Shown piece after piece: positions 42,911 to 51,701 of a stretch of 64,000 nt of DNA; the first letter of the stretch is position 1, and each line of letters opens with the position of its first letter. This DNA comes from Pedobacter sp. ISL-64 (GTDB lineage Bacteria; Bacteroidota; Bacteroidia; Sphingobacteriales; Sphingobacteriaceae), in NCBI RefSeq assembly GCF_018613605.1, contig NZ_JAGGPU010000008.1, positions 124,001 through 188,000 of the forward strand, read 5' to 3'. The translations under genes were made by a program, and so were the position numbers. The notes under the pieces were generated by a model that had not been told where the DNA came from, ran no database searches, and was given only the letters and a program-made list of their open reading frames with translations.

Positions 42911-44212
42911 TCTATTGTGCAGGCTTCTTAAAGCTTCGGTTTTATACTCACTTAATATTAAAAGCGAAACGTTGTAGTTGCTTCCACCGTAAGAAATCAT
43001 ACGGATCGGAATGTGTTTTAAACCTTCTAAAACCCTGCTGGCGAAACCATGCTTCTCCGAACCGAAATCGCCCACTACACATACAATGCTGTGGTCGGTA
43101 TCTACTTCTACTGTTCCGAAACTTTCCAACTCTTCGATAATCTGCGGCAAATGAGCTGTTTCATCTATAGTTAACGATACGGCAACCTCAGAAGTAGTAA
43201 TCATATCGATAGGTGTTTTATACCGTTCAAAAACTTCAAAAACCCTGCGTAAGAAACCATAAGCCAACAACATACGGCTCGATTGGATACGGATTGCCGT
43301 GATGCCATCTTTCGCTGCTATTGATTTAATTTTTCCTTTTTCGCTATCATGGGTAATCAAAGTACCTGCAGCTGAAGGTTCCATCGTGTTTAACAAACGA
43401 ACCGGAATCTTATATTTCTGTGCTGGGAAGACCGATTGAGGATGCAAAATCTTTGCACCAAAATAAGCCAACTCAGCTGCTTCATCAAAAGATAATTGTG
43501 CAATTGGTTTAGTGCCTTTAACAATACGTGGATCGTTGTTGTGCATCCCGTCAATATCCGTCCAGATTTGAACTTCTTCCGCCATAATTGCTGCACCTAA
43601 TAATGATGCAGTATAATCACTACCACCTCGACGTAGATTATCTACCTCGCCAAAACTGTTGCGGCAGATGTATCCTTGTGTAATGAACAGTTTATTATCT
43701 TTATGCTGCTCCAAAAGAGGCATTAAATGTTTCGTTGTAAAAGGAATATCAGGCTCATTATCTTCATCCGTTTTCATGAAATCTAAAGCTGGCAATAATA
43801 CCGAGGGTACGCCGATAGATTTTAAATAAATATGGTATAAAGTTGTAGATAACAATTCTCCTTGAGCCAACACTACCTTCTCTTCAATTGGAGTAAAAAT
43901 ATCGTTCGCTAAGCCAGCTAAGAAACCAAAGTGATAATCGATCACTTCATTTCCCTGTTCTTGAAACTCGTCAGCAGGCAACAATTCAACAACAAAAGCT
44001 TTATATTTCTGGTATAGATTTTCCACGCACTCGCTTCCCTTCTTCTTATCTCCAGCTAAAAAATAATTTGCAATTTCTACTAAACTATTTGTAGTACCAG
44101 ACACGGCTGATAATACTACAATCTGCTCTTCATTTGGATTAACGATATCCAACAACTTCGTCATGCGCTCAGGACTACCTACGGAAGTACCCCCAAATTT
44201 TAATATTTTCAT
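42899..44212 (-). CDS. lysC: Aspartate kinase
   Basis: A 437-residue monofunctional aspartokinase. The kinase domain begins MKILKFGGTSVGSPERM and has NLRRGGSDYTASLLGAA and the DPRIVKGTKPI segment; two ACT-type domains follow (about 290-437: FLRRVFEVFERYKTPIDMITTSEVAVSLTID). It phosphorylates L-aspartate in the common pathway to Lys, Thr and Met, with feedback control through the ACT domains. It lies upstream of lysA on the same strand with 318 bp between them. Confidence 0.95.
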   Translation of the reverse strand: MKILKFGGTSVGSPERMTKLLDIVNPNEEQIVVLSAVSGTTNSLVEIANYFLAGDKKKGSECVENLYQKYKAFVVELLPADEFQEQGNEVIDYHFGFLAGLANDIFTPIEEKVVLAQGELLSTTLYHIYLKSIGVPSVLLPALDFMKTDEDNEPDIPFTTKHLMPLLEQHKDNKLFITQGYICRNSFGEVDNLRRGGSDYTASLLGAAIMAEEVQIWTDIDGMHNNDPRIVKGTKPIAQLSFDEAAELAYFGAKILHPQSVFPAQKYKIPVRLLNTMEPSAAGTLITHDSEKGKIKSIAAKDGITAIRIQSSRMLLAYGFLRRVFEVFERYKTPIDMITTSEVAVSLTIDETAHLPQIIEELESFGTVEVDTDHSIVCVVGDFGSEKHGFASRVLEGLKHIPIRMISYGGSNYNVSLLILSEYKTEALRSLHNRLFE

Positions 44213-44481
44213 TTAATGCTTATTGTTTTTAACGGTAATGAAGCTATCATAATTTATTTATTTACTTTTGGCTATAGAAAATTATGATGGTTTCAATTTT
44301 AAATACTAGAATATGTAATTTTCTTTATTATTGTATCGGGGCGTGAAATTAAACAAAAGCAGCTTAAAAGCAACACCCTCAACAAAATAAAATTTGGATG
44401 TACTGAAATAAATGCGTTTCAACCAAACATCATTCAATAAAATTTGTTCAACACCAGATATTAAATTTAAAAAACAGCTCA

Positions 44482-46218
44482 ATGCAGGCAATTGACCAAT
44501 CAACACAAGCCACAATTAATCAGTGGTTAAGTGGAAATTACGATGAAAATACCAAGGCAGAAATTCAGGCCCTTGTGGATAAAGATGCAACTACCGAATT
44601 AACAGATGCATTTTATAGAAGTTTAGAATTTGGAACTGGTGGCCTACGTGGCATTATGGGTGCGGGTTCTAACCGGATCAACAAATACACTATTGGAACG
44701 GCTACACAAGGATTGGCCAATTATTTAAACAACAAGTACCCTCACGAAAAAATCAAGGTTGCCATTGCCCACGACAGTCGCAATAACTCTGATTATTTCG
44801 CTAAAATTACAGCAGATGTTTTCTCTGCAAACGGTATCTATGTTTATTTCTTCTCTGCATTAAGACCAACTCCAGAACTTTCTTTCGCTGTGCGCCATTT
44901 TGGTTGCAAAAGCGGTGTAATGCTAACGGCCTCGCATAATCCTAAAGAATATAACGGTTATAAGGCCTATGGTGCAGATGGTGGTCAATTTACTTCTCCT
45001 GATGATAAATTGGTGATCGATGAAGTAAATAAGATCAAAAGTATTGATGAGGTGAAATTTGACCGTGTTGATGCGAATATCGAATTGATCGGTGAAGATG
45101 TAGATAAACTTTATTTAGACGGCATTACTGCACTTTCAATCTCACCAGAAGCGATAAAAAGACAGCACGATTTAAAAATTGTATATTCTCCTATCCATGG
45201 AACTGGAATTACTTTAGTACCTAAAGCCTTAGCACAATTTGGTTTTACAAATGTAACCCTGGTTGAAGAACAAAGCACACCAGATGGAAATTTCCCAACA
45301 GTAGTATATCCTAACCCAGAAGAAAAAGACGCATTGACTTTAGCAATGAACAAAGCAAAGGAAATTGATGCTGATTTAGTTTTGGCTACAGATCCTGATG
45401 CGGACCGTGTGGGTATTGCGGTAAAAGACAACGATGGCGAATGGGTATTGCTTAATGGTAACCAAACGGGCAGTTTATTAATCAATTACCTGTTATCAGC
45501 TTGGCAAGACAGCGGCAAATTAGATGGCAATCAGTTCATTGTGAAAACCATTGTAACCTCTAACCTGATCGAAGAAATTGCCAAAAAGAAAAATGTAACC
45601 TACTACAATACCTTAACTGGGTTTAAATATATCGGTCAGTTAATGACGGAACTAGAAGGTAAAAAATACTTTATCGGTGGTGGTGAAGAAAGTTACGGCT
45701 ACTTAATCGGCGATTTAGTACGTGATAAAGATGCTGTGGTTTCTGCGGCTTTTATCTCTGAAATGACTGCTTATTATAAAGATAAGGGTGCAAGTTTATA
45801 CAATGCATTATTAGATATGTATGTTGAATATGGTCTTTACAAAGAAGATCTGGTTTCGCTAACCAAAAAAGGCAAATCAGGTGCTGAAGAAATTAAAGCC
45901 ATGATGGTTAAATTTAGGGAAAACCCTCCTGCAACATTGGGCGGTTCGAAAGTTTCAGTACTGAAAGATTACGAATTAAGTCAGGAAACTGATTTGGCAA
46001 CAGGAAAAGTAACTAAGCTGGATTATCCTACTTCAGATGTTTTACAGTTTATTACCGAAGATGGAAGTATTGTTTCAGCTCGCCCGAGTGGAACAGAACC
46101 GAAAATTAAATTCTATTGCAGCGTAAATGCACCTTTAGCAGATAGAAATGATTTTGACAAGGTTAACGCACAACTTGGTGATAAAATCAAAGCCGTGATG
46201 GCTGATTTGCAAGCGTAG
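44482..46218 (+). CDS. Phospho-sugar mutase (phosphoglucomutase/phosphomannomutase)
   Basis: A 578-residue alpha-D-phosphohexomutase. The phosphoserine loop is MLTASHNPKEYNGYK (Ser near residue 151), the Mg loop is DPDADRVG (near 303), the sugar-binding loop is GGGEESYGY and the phosphate-binding loop is RPSGTEPKIK. It interconverts hexose 1- and 6-phosphates for envelope glycans and glycogen. The length matches the PgcA-like two-substrate enzymes of Bacteroidota and Firmicutes. A terminator follows directly. Confidence 0.93.
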   Translation: MQAIDQSTQATINQWLSGNYDENTKAEIQALVDKDATTELTDAFYRSLEFGTGGLRGIMGAGSNRINKYTIGTATQGLANYLNNKYPHEKIKVAIAHDSRNNSDYFAKITADVFSANGIYVYFFSALRPTPELSFAVRHFGCKSGVMLTASHNPKEYNGYKAYGADGGQFTSPDDKLVIDEVNKIKSIDEVKFDRVDANIELIGEDVDKLYLDGITALSISPEAIKRQHDLKIVYSPIHGTGITLVPKALAQFGFTNVTLVEEQSTPDGNFPTVVYPNPEEKDALTLAMNKAKEIDADLVLATDPDADRVGIAVKDNDGEWVLLNGNQTGSLLINYLLSAWQDSGKLDGNQFIVKTIVTSNLIEEIAKKKNVTYYNTLTGFKYIGQLMTELEGKKYFIGGGEESYGYLIGDLVRDKDAVVSAAFISEMTAYYKDKGASLYNALLDMYVEYGLYKEDLVSLTKKGKSGAEEIKAMMVKFRENPPATLGGSKVSVLKDYELSQETDLATGKVTKLDYPTSDVLQFITEDGSIVSARPSGTEPKIKFYCSVNAPLADRNDFDKVNAQLGDKIKAVMADLQA

Positions 46219-46245
46219 TTTATCCTTTTTGCAATAAAAAAGATT

Positions 46246-46280
46246 AACACAGATGAATGATTTTTCATCTGTGTTTTTTT
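46246..46280 (+). terminator. Intrinsic terminator of the phosphohexomutase gene
   Basis: A 12-bp stem AACACAGATGAA/TTCATCTGTGTT with a 6-nt loop and a T-run at 46274-46280. Confidence 0.88.
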
Positions 46281-46290
46281 TATTTAGAGT

Positions 46291-46353
46291 CGTTATGCTG
46301 AATTTTATTCAGTTGACAATATCAGAAAGATGCTGAAGTAAATTCAGCGTAAT
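46291..46353. repeat. Mosaic intergenic repeat (copy 9)
   Basis: CGTTATGCTGAATTTTATTCAG followed by GATGCTGAAGTAAATTCAGCG: two adjacent hairpins of the family. Confidence 0.65.
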
Positions 46354-46372
46354 GGTTGCATAATCTTTAATT

Positions 46373-47113
46373 TTAATGAATTAACTCCTTAATATTTCTC
46401 TTGGAAATATAAATGATAGCAGGTTCAGTTTTTTCAGCATATAAAGCTTTTCCCGTTTTTTTATCGTGAACAACCCTGGTTGCAGAAACATAAAGTCTTC
46501 CTAATTTATCTACATGTAAATTGGTAAGCTGGTTATCAAATGGAAGCTGCAATATTTCTGAAAATCCATTTTTTAAAATATTAACATCACTTTTCAGAAT
46601 ATAGTTATGATCAGGGTTGCCGTTAATTGGCTCTAAATTCTCTTTAATTTTTATTTTAACCTGATTACTTACAGTTACGGCCGTATATTCTTGAGATCGT
46701 TCTTCTGAGATATCATATTTAGTGCAACGATCCCATGTAAATCCCTTGTCTAAACTAAAGTACTGACTAAAAGTCGCCAGTTTCTGATTGTCTTTATCTT
46801 TAAGGCTGTTTGCTTGCAAAGCGAAAATGGTATCCTTAACCGACAAAAAACCATAAATAGGCTGATTATTTACTTTTACTTTACGCCAGGTTTTGCCTTG
46901 ATCAATAGTTTGATAAATTTCGGTAAGTGTAGATACCATTAAAGTATCGTCAATATTACCGTAAACAGCATGGGCTTCTCTCCCGTTTGCAATCTCAATC
47001 CTCGTCCACTTAGGATCGCTAAATGTTTTCGGCACATCTGGCACTTCTTTTTTGGCACATGATGATAGTACCATCATCACCGCGATAGTTTTAATTAATT
47101 TCATAGGTTTCAT
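46373..47113 (-). CDS. Lipoprotein with BNR/sialidase-like repeats
   Basis: A 246-residue lipoprotein (lipobox VLSSC; starts MKPMKLIKTIA at 47113 or MKLIK at 47104). The body has repeats of the form x-x-D-x-G-x-T-W (IDQGKTWRKVKV; LDKGFTWDRC), the Asp-box seen in exo-sialidases and photosynthesis-assembly propellers, and a closing strand KLGRLYVSATRVV. It is too short for a full sialidase and lacks catalytic Arg/Tyr residues that I could identify, so it is probably a binding or stress-related propeller. Confidence 0.7.
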   Translation of the reverse strand: MKPMKLIKTIAVMMVLSSCAKKEVPDVPKTFSDPKWTRIEIANGREAHAVYGNIDDTLMVSTLTEIYQTIDQGKTWRKVKVNNQPIYGFLSVKDTIFALQANSLKDKDNQKLATFSQYFSLDKGFTWDRCTKYDISEERSQEYTAVTVSNQVKIKIKENLEPINGNPDHNYILKSDVNILKNGFSEILQLPFDNQLTNLHVDKLGRLYVSATRVVHDKKTGKALYAEKTEPAIIYISKRNIKELIH

Positions 47114-47161
47114 TTTTTTGTGTAATGCAAGATAAATAAAAATCTGATTAACTAAAAACAT

Positions 47162-47477
47162 AGGTGAAATTAGAGGATTTAGCTGCAGAAGAAGAAGAAA
47201 TTTTCTGTACCCTTATGATTACATAGCGACAATAAAATATTAGATACAAAATCCATCAATACGAATAGGTTGCATAATTTACAAATAGTAAAGGATAGGC
47301 TTATGATTGAGATAATTTTAAAAGACAATTTAGAACAAAGTAAAATTGATGAGTTTGAAATTTCTAGAAATTTCAAACTATACAAAGTTTAAACCTGCCT
47401 TCTGAGGTAAGGCTTTTATGTCTTTTTTATTTTTTTTGCTGCAACCAATTTCTTTAATACTTTTGCAGCGCAATACC
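47162..47477. other. Intergenic region with a possible frameshifted gene remnant
   Basis: On the plus strand, 47219-47392 is open for 57 codons without a good start, ending KIDEFEISRNFKLYKV. Another frame just upstream (GTG at 47164, LEDLAAEEEEIFCTLM) ends at 47226. Together they could be one broken gene, with a shift near the GAA-repeat tract. No known family is recognised. Confidence 0.25.
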
Positions 47478-47849
47478 ATGTTCAAAAAAATCTTAATATA
47501 TCTGATCATTACGTGTACCGTTTCTAACGGCGCCATGCAATTGGTAATCTATTCTGGTTATAAAATGAACAAAGAATACATTACAAGTGTATTTTGTATC
47601 AATAAAGAACATCCAGAATTACACTGTGATGGACAATGTTTCCTAGCTAAAAAACTAAAAGAGCTTGAGGGTAAAAACAAACAGGCTCAGGAAAACCTGA
47701 AAAGGGTTGCAGAGGCTGAACCAAGATTTCAGACTATCGCATTAAACCACCATCTTCCTTATTTCATCATCACTTCCGAAAATCTTTATATCGAAAAACC
47801 GGTTAAAGATCTTTCCATTTCCATTTTTCATCCACCGAAAACGGTTTAA
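47478..47849 (+). CDS. Cys-rich membrane-anchored small protein of the copper cluster
   Basis: A 123-residue protein with an N-terminal hydrophobic segment (residues 4-25) and three conserved-looking Cys (Cys40, Cys50, Cys54: FCINKEHPELHCDGQCFLAKKL). I have seen this C-x9-C-x3-C pattern in short Bacteroidota proteins next to copper genes, but no function is established. The Cys and His residues could bind a metal. The start is taken as MFKKILIYL at 47478 rather than an upstream in-frame Met. It is followed after a repeat by the MbnP gene. Confidence 0.75.
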   Translation: MFKKILIYLIITCTVSNGAMQLVIYSGYKMNKEYITSVFCINKEHPELHCDGQCFLAKKLKELEGKNKQAQENLKRVAEAEPRFQTIALNHHLPYFIITSENLYIEKPVKDLSISIFHPPKTV

Positions 47850-47871
47850 GTAAATCTTTTTATTTTGCGAT

Positions 47872-47944
47872 CGTCATCTTGTTCCGATAATCGGGATCAG
47901 GTCTATTATTGTCAATAAGATGCTGAAATAAATTCAGCATGACG
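47872..47944. repeat. Mosaic intergenic repeat (copy 10)
   Basis: CGTCATCTTGTTCCGATAATCGG at the left and GATGCTGAAATAAATTCAGCATGACG at the right. Confidence 0.7.
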
Positions 47945-47994
47945 GCCGTATTAAAATTTCTTTAAATACTTTTTACTTATCCAATTTTCTTAAA

Positions 47995-48765
47995 ATGAAA
48001 TTATCACAATACTTTTTGGCATTGTTATGCCCTATTATATTATTATCTTCTTGCAAAAAAAACACCGATGAAGTTGCCGCAGATACCAGATCTACTTTCT
48101 CTATTGAATTCGAAAATCAGGTAAACGGAAGTCCTTTGGTTTTAAACACTACAACTTACAAAAATGCCAAAGGCGAAGATTTTAAGATCAATGTATTTAA
48201 ATACTATGTTAGCAATATTAAATTAAGCAAAGCCGACGGCACCACTTATCTCCTTCCGGAAAGTTATTTCTTAATTGATGCATCGAAGACAGAATCGACA
48301 AATATTACGCTAAAAGATGTACCAACAGGCGATTATACCAAAATAGAATACACCATTGGTGTAGATTATGCCCGTAATTTTGCTGGAGCACAAACTGGTG
48401 CCCTAGATCCGATCAACGGCATGTTCTGGACCTGGAACAGTGGTTACATATTCGTTAAACTAGAGGGAACTTCACCACAATCAACAGCAACTGGAAATAC
48501 AATTACCTTCCACATTGGTGGCGTTATTGATCCAAACAATACCATTAGAACTTTTACTACGGAGATTAATGCGGCAAACCCGCTTCGCGTGAGAACAGAT
48601 GGTAAACCGAATATGCACTTTAAGGTAAATGCAGCTGCATTATTTACAGGTAAAACCGATGTGAGTTTCGCTGCTTTGAATATGACCATGGGTGGGGCAA
48701 ATTCTGTAATTGTAGCCAACAACTATGCAAATGGCTTATTTCGTTTAGATCATATTCACAACTAA
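47995..48765 (+). CDS. MbnP-family copper-binding lipoprotein
   Basis: A 256-residue lipoprotein (lipobox LLSSC, Cys20). The body matches MbnP: FSIEFENQVNGSPLVL, FKINVFKYYVSNIKL, YFLIDAS, YTIGVDYARNFAG, the Trp-rich MFWTWNSGYIFVKLEG and a C-terminal FRLDHIHN. In methanotrophs MbnP binds copper through a kynurenine made from Trp by its partner MbnH. The diheme peroxidase gene starts on the very next base after its stop, so partnership is strongly suggested. Which Trp is modified cannot be read here. Confidence 0.87.
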   Translation: MKLSQYFLALLCPIILLSSCKKNTDEVAADTRSTFSIEFENQVNGSPLVLNTTTYKNAKGEDFKINVFKYYVSNIKLSKADGTTYLLPESYFLIDASKTESTNITLKDVPTGDYTKIEYTIGVDYARNFAGAQTGALDPINGMFWTWNSGYIFVKLEGTSPQSTATGNTITFHIGGVIDPNNTIRTFTTEINAANPLRVRTDGKPNMHFKVNAAALFTGKTDVSFAALNMTMGGANSVIVANNYANGLFRLDHIHN

Positions 48766-49803
48766 ATGTTAAGGAAAATAACTGTCTTCGCAATGCTTTT
48801 TTTAAGCATTGCGTTGATGTATGCCTGCAGTAAGAACGAAGATGAAGTAACACCAGAGGAAAAGAAAATTACCTTTTCGGTTCCCGTCAACTTCCCTGCT
48901 CCGGTATACAATTTCGAAGACAATAAATTAAGCAATGCAGGTTTTGCGCTGGGTAAGAAATTATTTTACGAAGCCCGCTTATCTGCCGATAAAAGTGTTT
49001 CATGCGGAAGCTGTCATCAGCAATTTGCTGCTTTTACACAACTTGATCATAAAGTGAGTCATGGCGTAAATAATTGCCAGGGAAAACGGAATACACCTCC
49101 ACTTTTTAATCTGGCATGGCAAAAAGCGTTCTTTTGGGATGGAGGTGTAAAAAACATCGAGACTTCTCCGCTTAATGCCATTACCGATGCCTGCGAAATG
49201 GGTACTGATATACAAACAATCGTTGCGTTCCTGAAAAACACGGCTCCTTACCCTGATTTATTTAAACAGGCCTATGGTTCAACAGAAATCAATTCGCAAC
49301 TGATTTTAAAGTCGATTACTCAATTTACGGCAGTACTGGTTTCAGGAAATTCGAAATACGATAAGGTAATGCGCAAAGAGAGTGCTGTTTCCTTTACCTC
49401 AGCAGAATTGGCGGGTTACAATCTGTTCAAAGAAAAATGCACTTCCTGCCATGCAGAACCATTTTTTACTGATTTTTCTTACCGCAGTAACGGATTAGAT
49501 CTGGTAAGTACCGATGAAGGGCGATCGCATATTACGGGTGTAGCTTCAGATTTAGGAAAGTTCCGTGTGCCTACCTTACGCAATATCGAATATACGAGTC
49601 CATATATGCACGATGGGCGCTTTTACAGCTTGGATGAGGTTTTAGAACATTATAATTCGGGCGTTAAAGCATCAGTAAATCTCGACGTTCAACTAAAAAA
49701 CGGCATCCCTTTAAATACCACAGAAAAAGTGCAGATTAAAGCCTTTTTAAAAACATTAACAGACAATGAATTTATCAAAAACACACTATACAGCGAGTCG
49801 TAA
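48766..49803 (+). CDS. Diheme cytochrome c peroxidase, MbnH/MauG type
   Basis: A 345-residue lipoprotein (lipobox MYAC, Cys21) with two c-type heme motifs, CGSCH at 80-84 and CTSCH at 225-229. The inter-heme segment NLAWQKAFFWDGG is typical of the bacterial peroxidase/MauG family, and a late YMHDGRFYSLDEVLEHY block is the usual C-terminal signature. MbnH oxidises a Trp of MbnP through a bis-Fe(IV) state; others reduce H2O2. The start abuts the MbnP stop, and its end overlaps the next gene by 38 bp. Confidence 0.9.
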   Translation: MLRKITVFAMLFLSIALMYACSKNEDEVTPEEKKITFSVPVNFPAPVYNFEDNKLSNAGFALGKKLFYEARLSADKSVSCGSCHQQFAAFTQLDHKVSHGVNNCQGKRNTPPLFNLAWQKAFFWDGGVKNIETSPLNAITDACEMGTDIQTIVAFLKNTAPYPDLFKQAYGSTEINSQLILKSITQFTAVLVSGNSKYDKVMRKESAVSFTSAELAGYNLFKEKCTSCHAEPFFTDFSYRSNGLDLVSTDEGRSHITGVASDLGKFRVPTLRNIEYTSPYMHDGRFYSLDEVLEHYNSGVKASVNLDVQLKNGIPLNTTEKVQIKAFLKTLTDNEFIKNTLYSES

Positions 49804-50743
49804 ATTATTGATTTTAGTTTTCATACTCATGAGCGGCCAAGTTTTTGCCTGCGATATCTGTGGTTGTTTTATGGGCATCACCCCTTATTACAACCGTAAC
49901 AGCATCAGCGTTTTATATCGTTACCGTTCGTTTAGCGGCTACGAACGACAATCGCATTCCTTATTTCCAAATGGAGGAAATTTCTTTATCCCAGCGCGAA
50001 GCCAGGATTCACCTATAACCAATCATGCGGGCAATCCAGATGATTATGAACTTTATCGTTCTTTAGAGGTTAGAGGTAAATATTTCATCAATAGTAAACT
50101 GGAAATCAATGCCATTTTACCGTATGTGTCCAATAGCGAGCGTTACAATGGATATACCTCCTCTATTTCTAGCCTGGGCGATATTAATTTGTATGTAGGT
50201 TACCATCTCGTGCAAAAACTAGAAGATAGTTTCAAACAACAATTGATTGCCGGAGCCGGTATAAAATTGCCAACAGGTAGAAACGATTTCAAAAATGCGG
50301 CAGGTATCCGTTATTCCTCACTGATGCAGGCAGGAACAGGAAGTACCGATGGTTTTGTGTACCTGAACTATATGGTAGGTTTGGGCAAATTTGGGGCAAG
50401 TTTAAATACTTCTTACAAGGTTAACGGAACCAACAGCCGCGATGAAGGTATTGCTAACAGCACGACCAGTTTCTTAAATATTTTTTATACCCAAAGGATT
50501 GGTAAAGATGTTCAGATTATGCCATCAGCGCAGTTTTTTTATGAATATTCTGGTGGGGAAAAATACAAAGGCCAAAAAACCGGAGAGCACGTCATGAATA
50601 ATCTGATGGGCGGCGCAGGTATAGATGTTTTTTATAAGAATGTGGCGCTAAATGCAGGTATTCAAAAGAATATCTGGGAAGCCGAAACCGATCACCCAAT
50701 GAGTGCCGGAAAGGTTTATGTTGGAATTACTTATAATTTTTAA
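49766..50743 (+). CDS. Outer-membrane beta-barrel with CDICGC motif
   Basis: A 325-residue exported protein (signal to about Ala28, SGQVFA) whose mature N-terminus is CDICGCFMG, followed by alternating beta-strand segments (SVLYRYRSFSGYE; INLYVGYHLVQKL) and a final aromatic strand VYVGITYNF. It is probably a porin-like barrel with an N-terminal Cys pair. The CDICGC segment could bind copper or a disulfide partner. The frame overlaps the peroxidase end by 38 bp; a later Met at 49829 would remove the signal, so 49766 is preferred. Confidence 0.8.
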   Translation: MNLSKTHYTASRKLLILVFILMSGQVFACDICGCFMGITPYYNRNSISVLYRYRSFSGYERQSHSLFPNGGNFFIPARSQDSPITNHAGNPDDYELYRSLEVRGKYFINSKLEINAILPYVSNSERYNGYTSSISSLGDINLYVGYHLVQKLEDSFKQQLIAGAGIKLPTGRNDFKNAAGIRYSSLMQAGTGSTDGFVYLNYMVGLGKFGASLNTSYKVNGTNSRDEGIANSTTSFLNIFYTQRIGKDVQIMPSAQFFYEYSGGEKYKGQKTGEHVMNNLMGGAGIDVFYKNVALNAGIQKNIWEAETDHPMSAGKVYVGITYNF

Positions 50744-50753
50744 ATCACAGCAT

Positions 50754-51185
50754 ATGAACAGATTAAATCTTACGGTATTGTACCTAGTAACTACTTTACT
50801 TTTTTCCTGTAAAACGGAACCTGATTCGAAAGCGATACGCCAGGAAGTACTTAACATCCACGATAAATTAATGATTGATGGGGAAAAAGTAGTAAAGAAC
50901 AAAATGAAATTAGACAAACTCTTGGTTTCAGATCAGATTAAACTTGCTCAGGATTCGGTACTACAAAAACAAAAAATAAACGATTTAATTATACGGTTAA
51001 ATGCAGCCGATGAAAAAATGATGGATTGGATGCACTTCTTCAAAGACGATTTTAAGGGAAAAACTGAACAGGAAGATCTTGATTATTATAAATCCGAAAT
51101 GGTGAAAATAAGGGCCGTTGAAGATAGCTACATCAAGGTTACCAGAGAATCAGATTCGTTGATAAACGTATATCAAATTAAATAA
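50754..51185 (+). CDS. Small helical lipoprotein
   Basis: A 143-residue lipoprotein (lipobox LLFSC) starting MNRLNLTVLYLV at 50754. The mature part is charged and mostly helical, probably coiled-coil (DKLLVSDQIKLAQDSVLQKQ; KMMDWMHFFKDDFKG). Proteins of this kind are sometimes labelled 'viral A-type inclusion protein', which carries no functional meaning. It belongs to the copper cluster by position. Confidence 0.75.
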   Translation: MNRLNLTVLYLVTTLLFSCKTEPDSKAIRQEVLNIHDKLMIDGEKVVKNKMKLDKLLVSDQIKLAQDSVLQKQKINDLIIRLNAADEKMMDWMHFFKDDFKGKTEQEDLDYYKSEMVKIRAVEDSYIKVTRESDSLINVYQIK

Positions 51186-51188
51186 AAC

Positions 51189-51283
51189 AGTCGGGAAGTC
51201 AGATGTCAGGAGGCCGAAGATATAAAATTTAACAAATTAAGTATCTAAACCTCGGTCTTCGAACATCCGGCCCTGGACTTTAA
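51189..51283. repeat. Inverted low-complexity repeat (GTCAGGAG/CCGGCCCTGGAC type)
   Basis: GTCGGGAAGTCAGATGTCAG and CCGAAGAT at the left are roughly complementary to CGGTCTTCGAACATCCGG and CCCTGGAC at the right. It is a second repeat type, distinct from the CGTCA/TGACG family. Confidence 0.5.
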
Positions 51284-51294
51284 AACAATTCAAA

Positions 51295-51555
51295 ATGAAA
51301 AAATTAAATTTCGCAATAATCCTAATTGGATTAACAACCCTGTCATTAAAATCAAATGCGACACCAGTAATCAACGGATCAAAAACAAGGCCTATCGATT
51401 CTGCAAAGAAAGCAACGGTAGATCCTGTTTGTAAAATGAAAGTAAAAGCCCAGACAGCTAAAAATACGGTTTATAATAGGGTTACCTATAGTTTCTGTTC
51501 GGAAAGCTGTAAGCAAAAGTTTGTGGCCGAACCAGCAAAGTATTTAAAAAAATAA
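51295..51555 (+). CDS. YHS-domain periplasmic protein
   Basis: An 86-residue protein with a signal peptide (to about residue 22, KSNA) and a C-terminal YHS domain: DPVCKMKVKAQ, TVYNRVTYSFCSESCKQKF, EPAKYLKK. YHS domains occur at the ends of copper P-type ATPases and as stand-alone metal carriers; the Cys residues (DPVC and CSESC) are the likely metal ligands. It sits between the MbnP/MbnH genes and the SCO gene. Confidence 0.9.
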   Translation: MKKLNFAIILIGLTTLSLKSNATPVINGSKTRPIDSAKKATVDPVCKMKVKAQTAKNTVYNRVTYSFCSESCKQKFVAEPAKYLKK

Positions 51556-51571
51556 GTCGGGAGACTAATGT

Positions 51572-51653
51572 TTGTCAACCTGTCCCGATTTTTCATATCG
51601 GATCAGGGTCTTTGATTCTGGGTAGTAGATGCTGAAATAAATTCAGCATGACG
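51572..51653. repeat. Mosaic intergenic repeat (copy 11)
   Basis: The right arm GATGCTGAAATAAATTCAGCATGACG is identical to that of copy 10; the left arm is diverged (TTGTCAACCTGTCCCGAT). Confidence 0.7.
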
Positions 51654-51701
51654 ATAACCCAAACAAATTACCTCGTATATTTACACTTTTAACATAAAAT
51701 C

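Noticed and set aside
47179..47385. 68-codon minus-strand frame
   Set aside because: Low-complexity Phe/Leu/Ser-rich translation of AT-rich DNA, no signal or family pattern.
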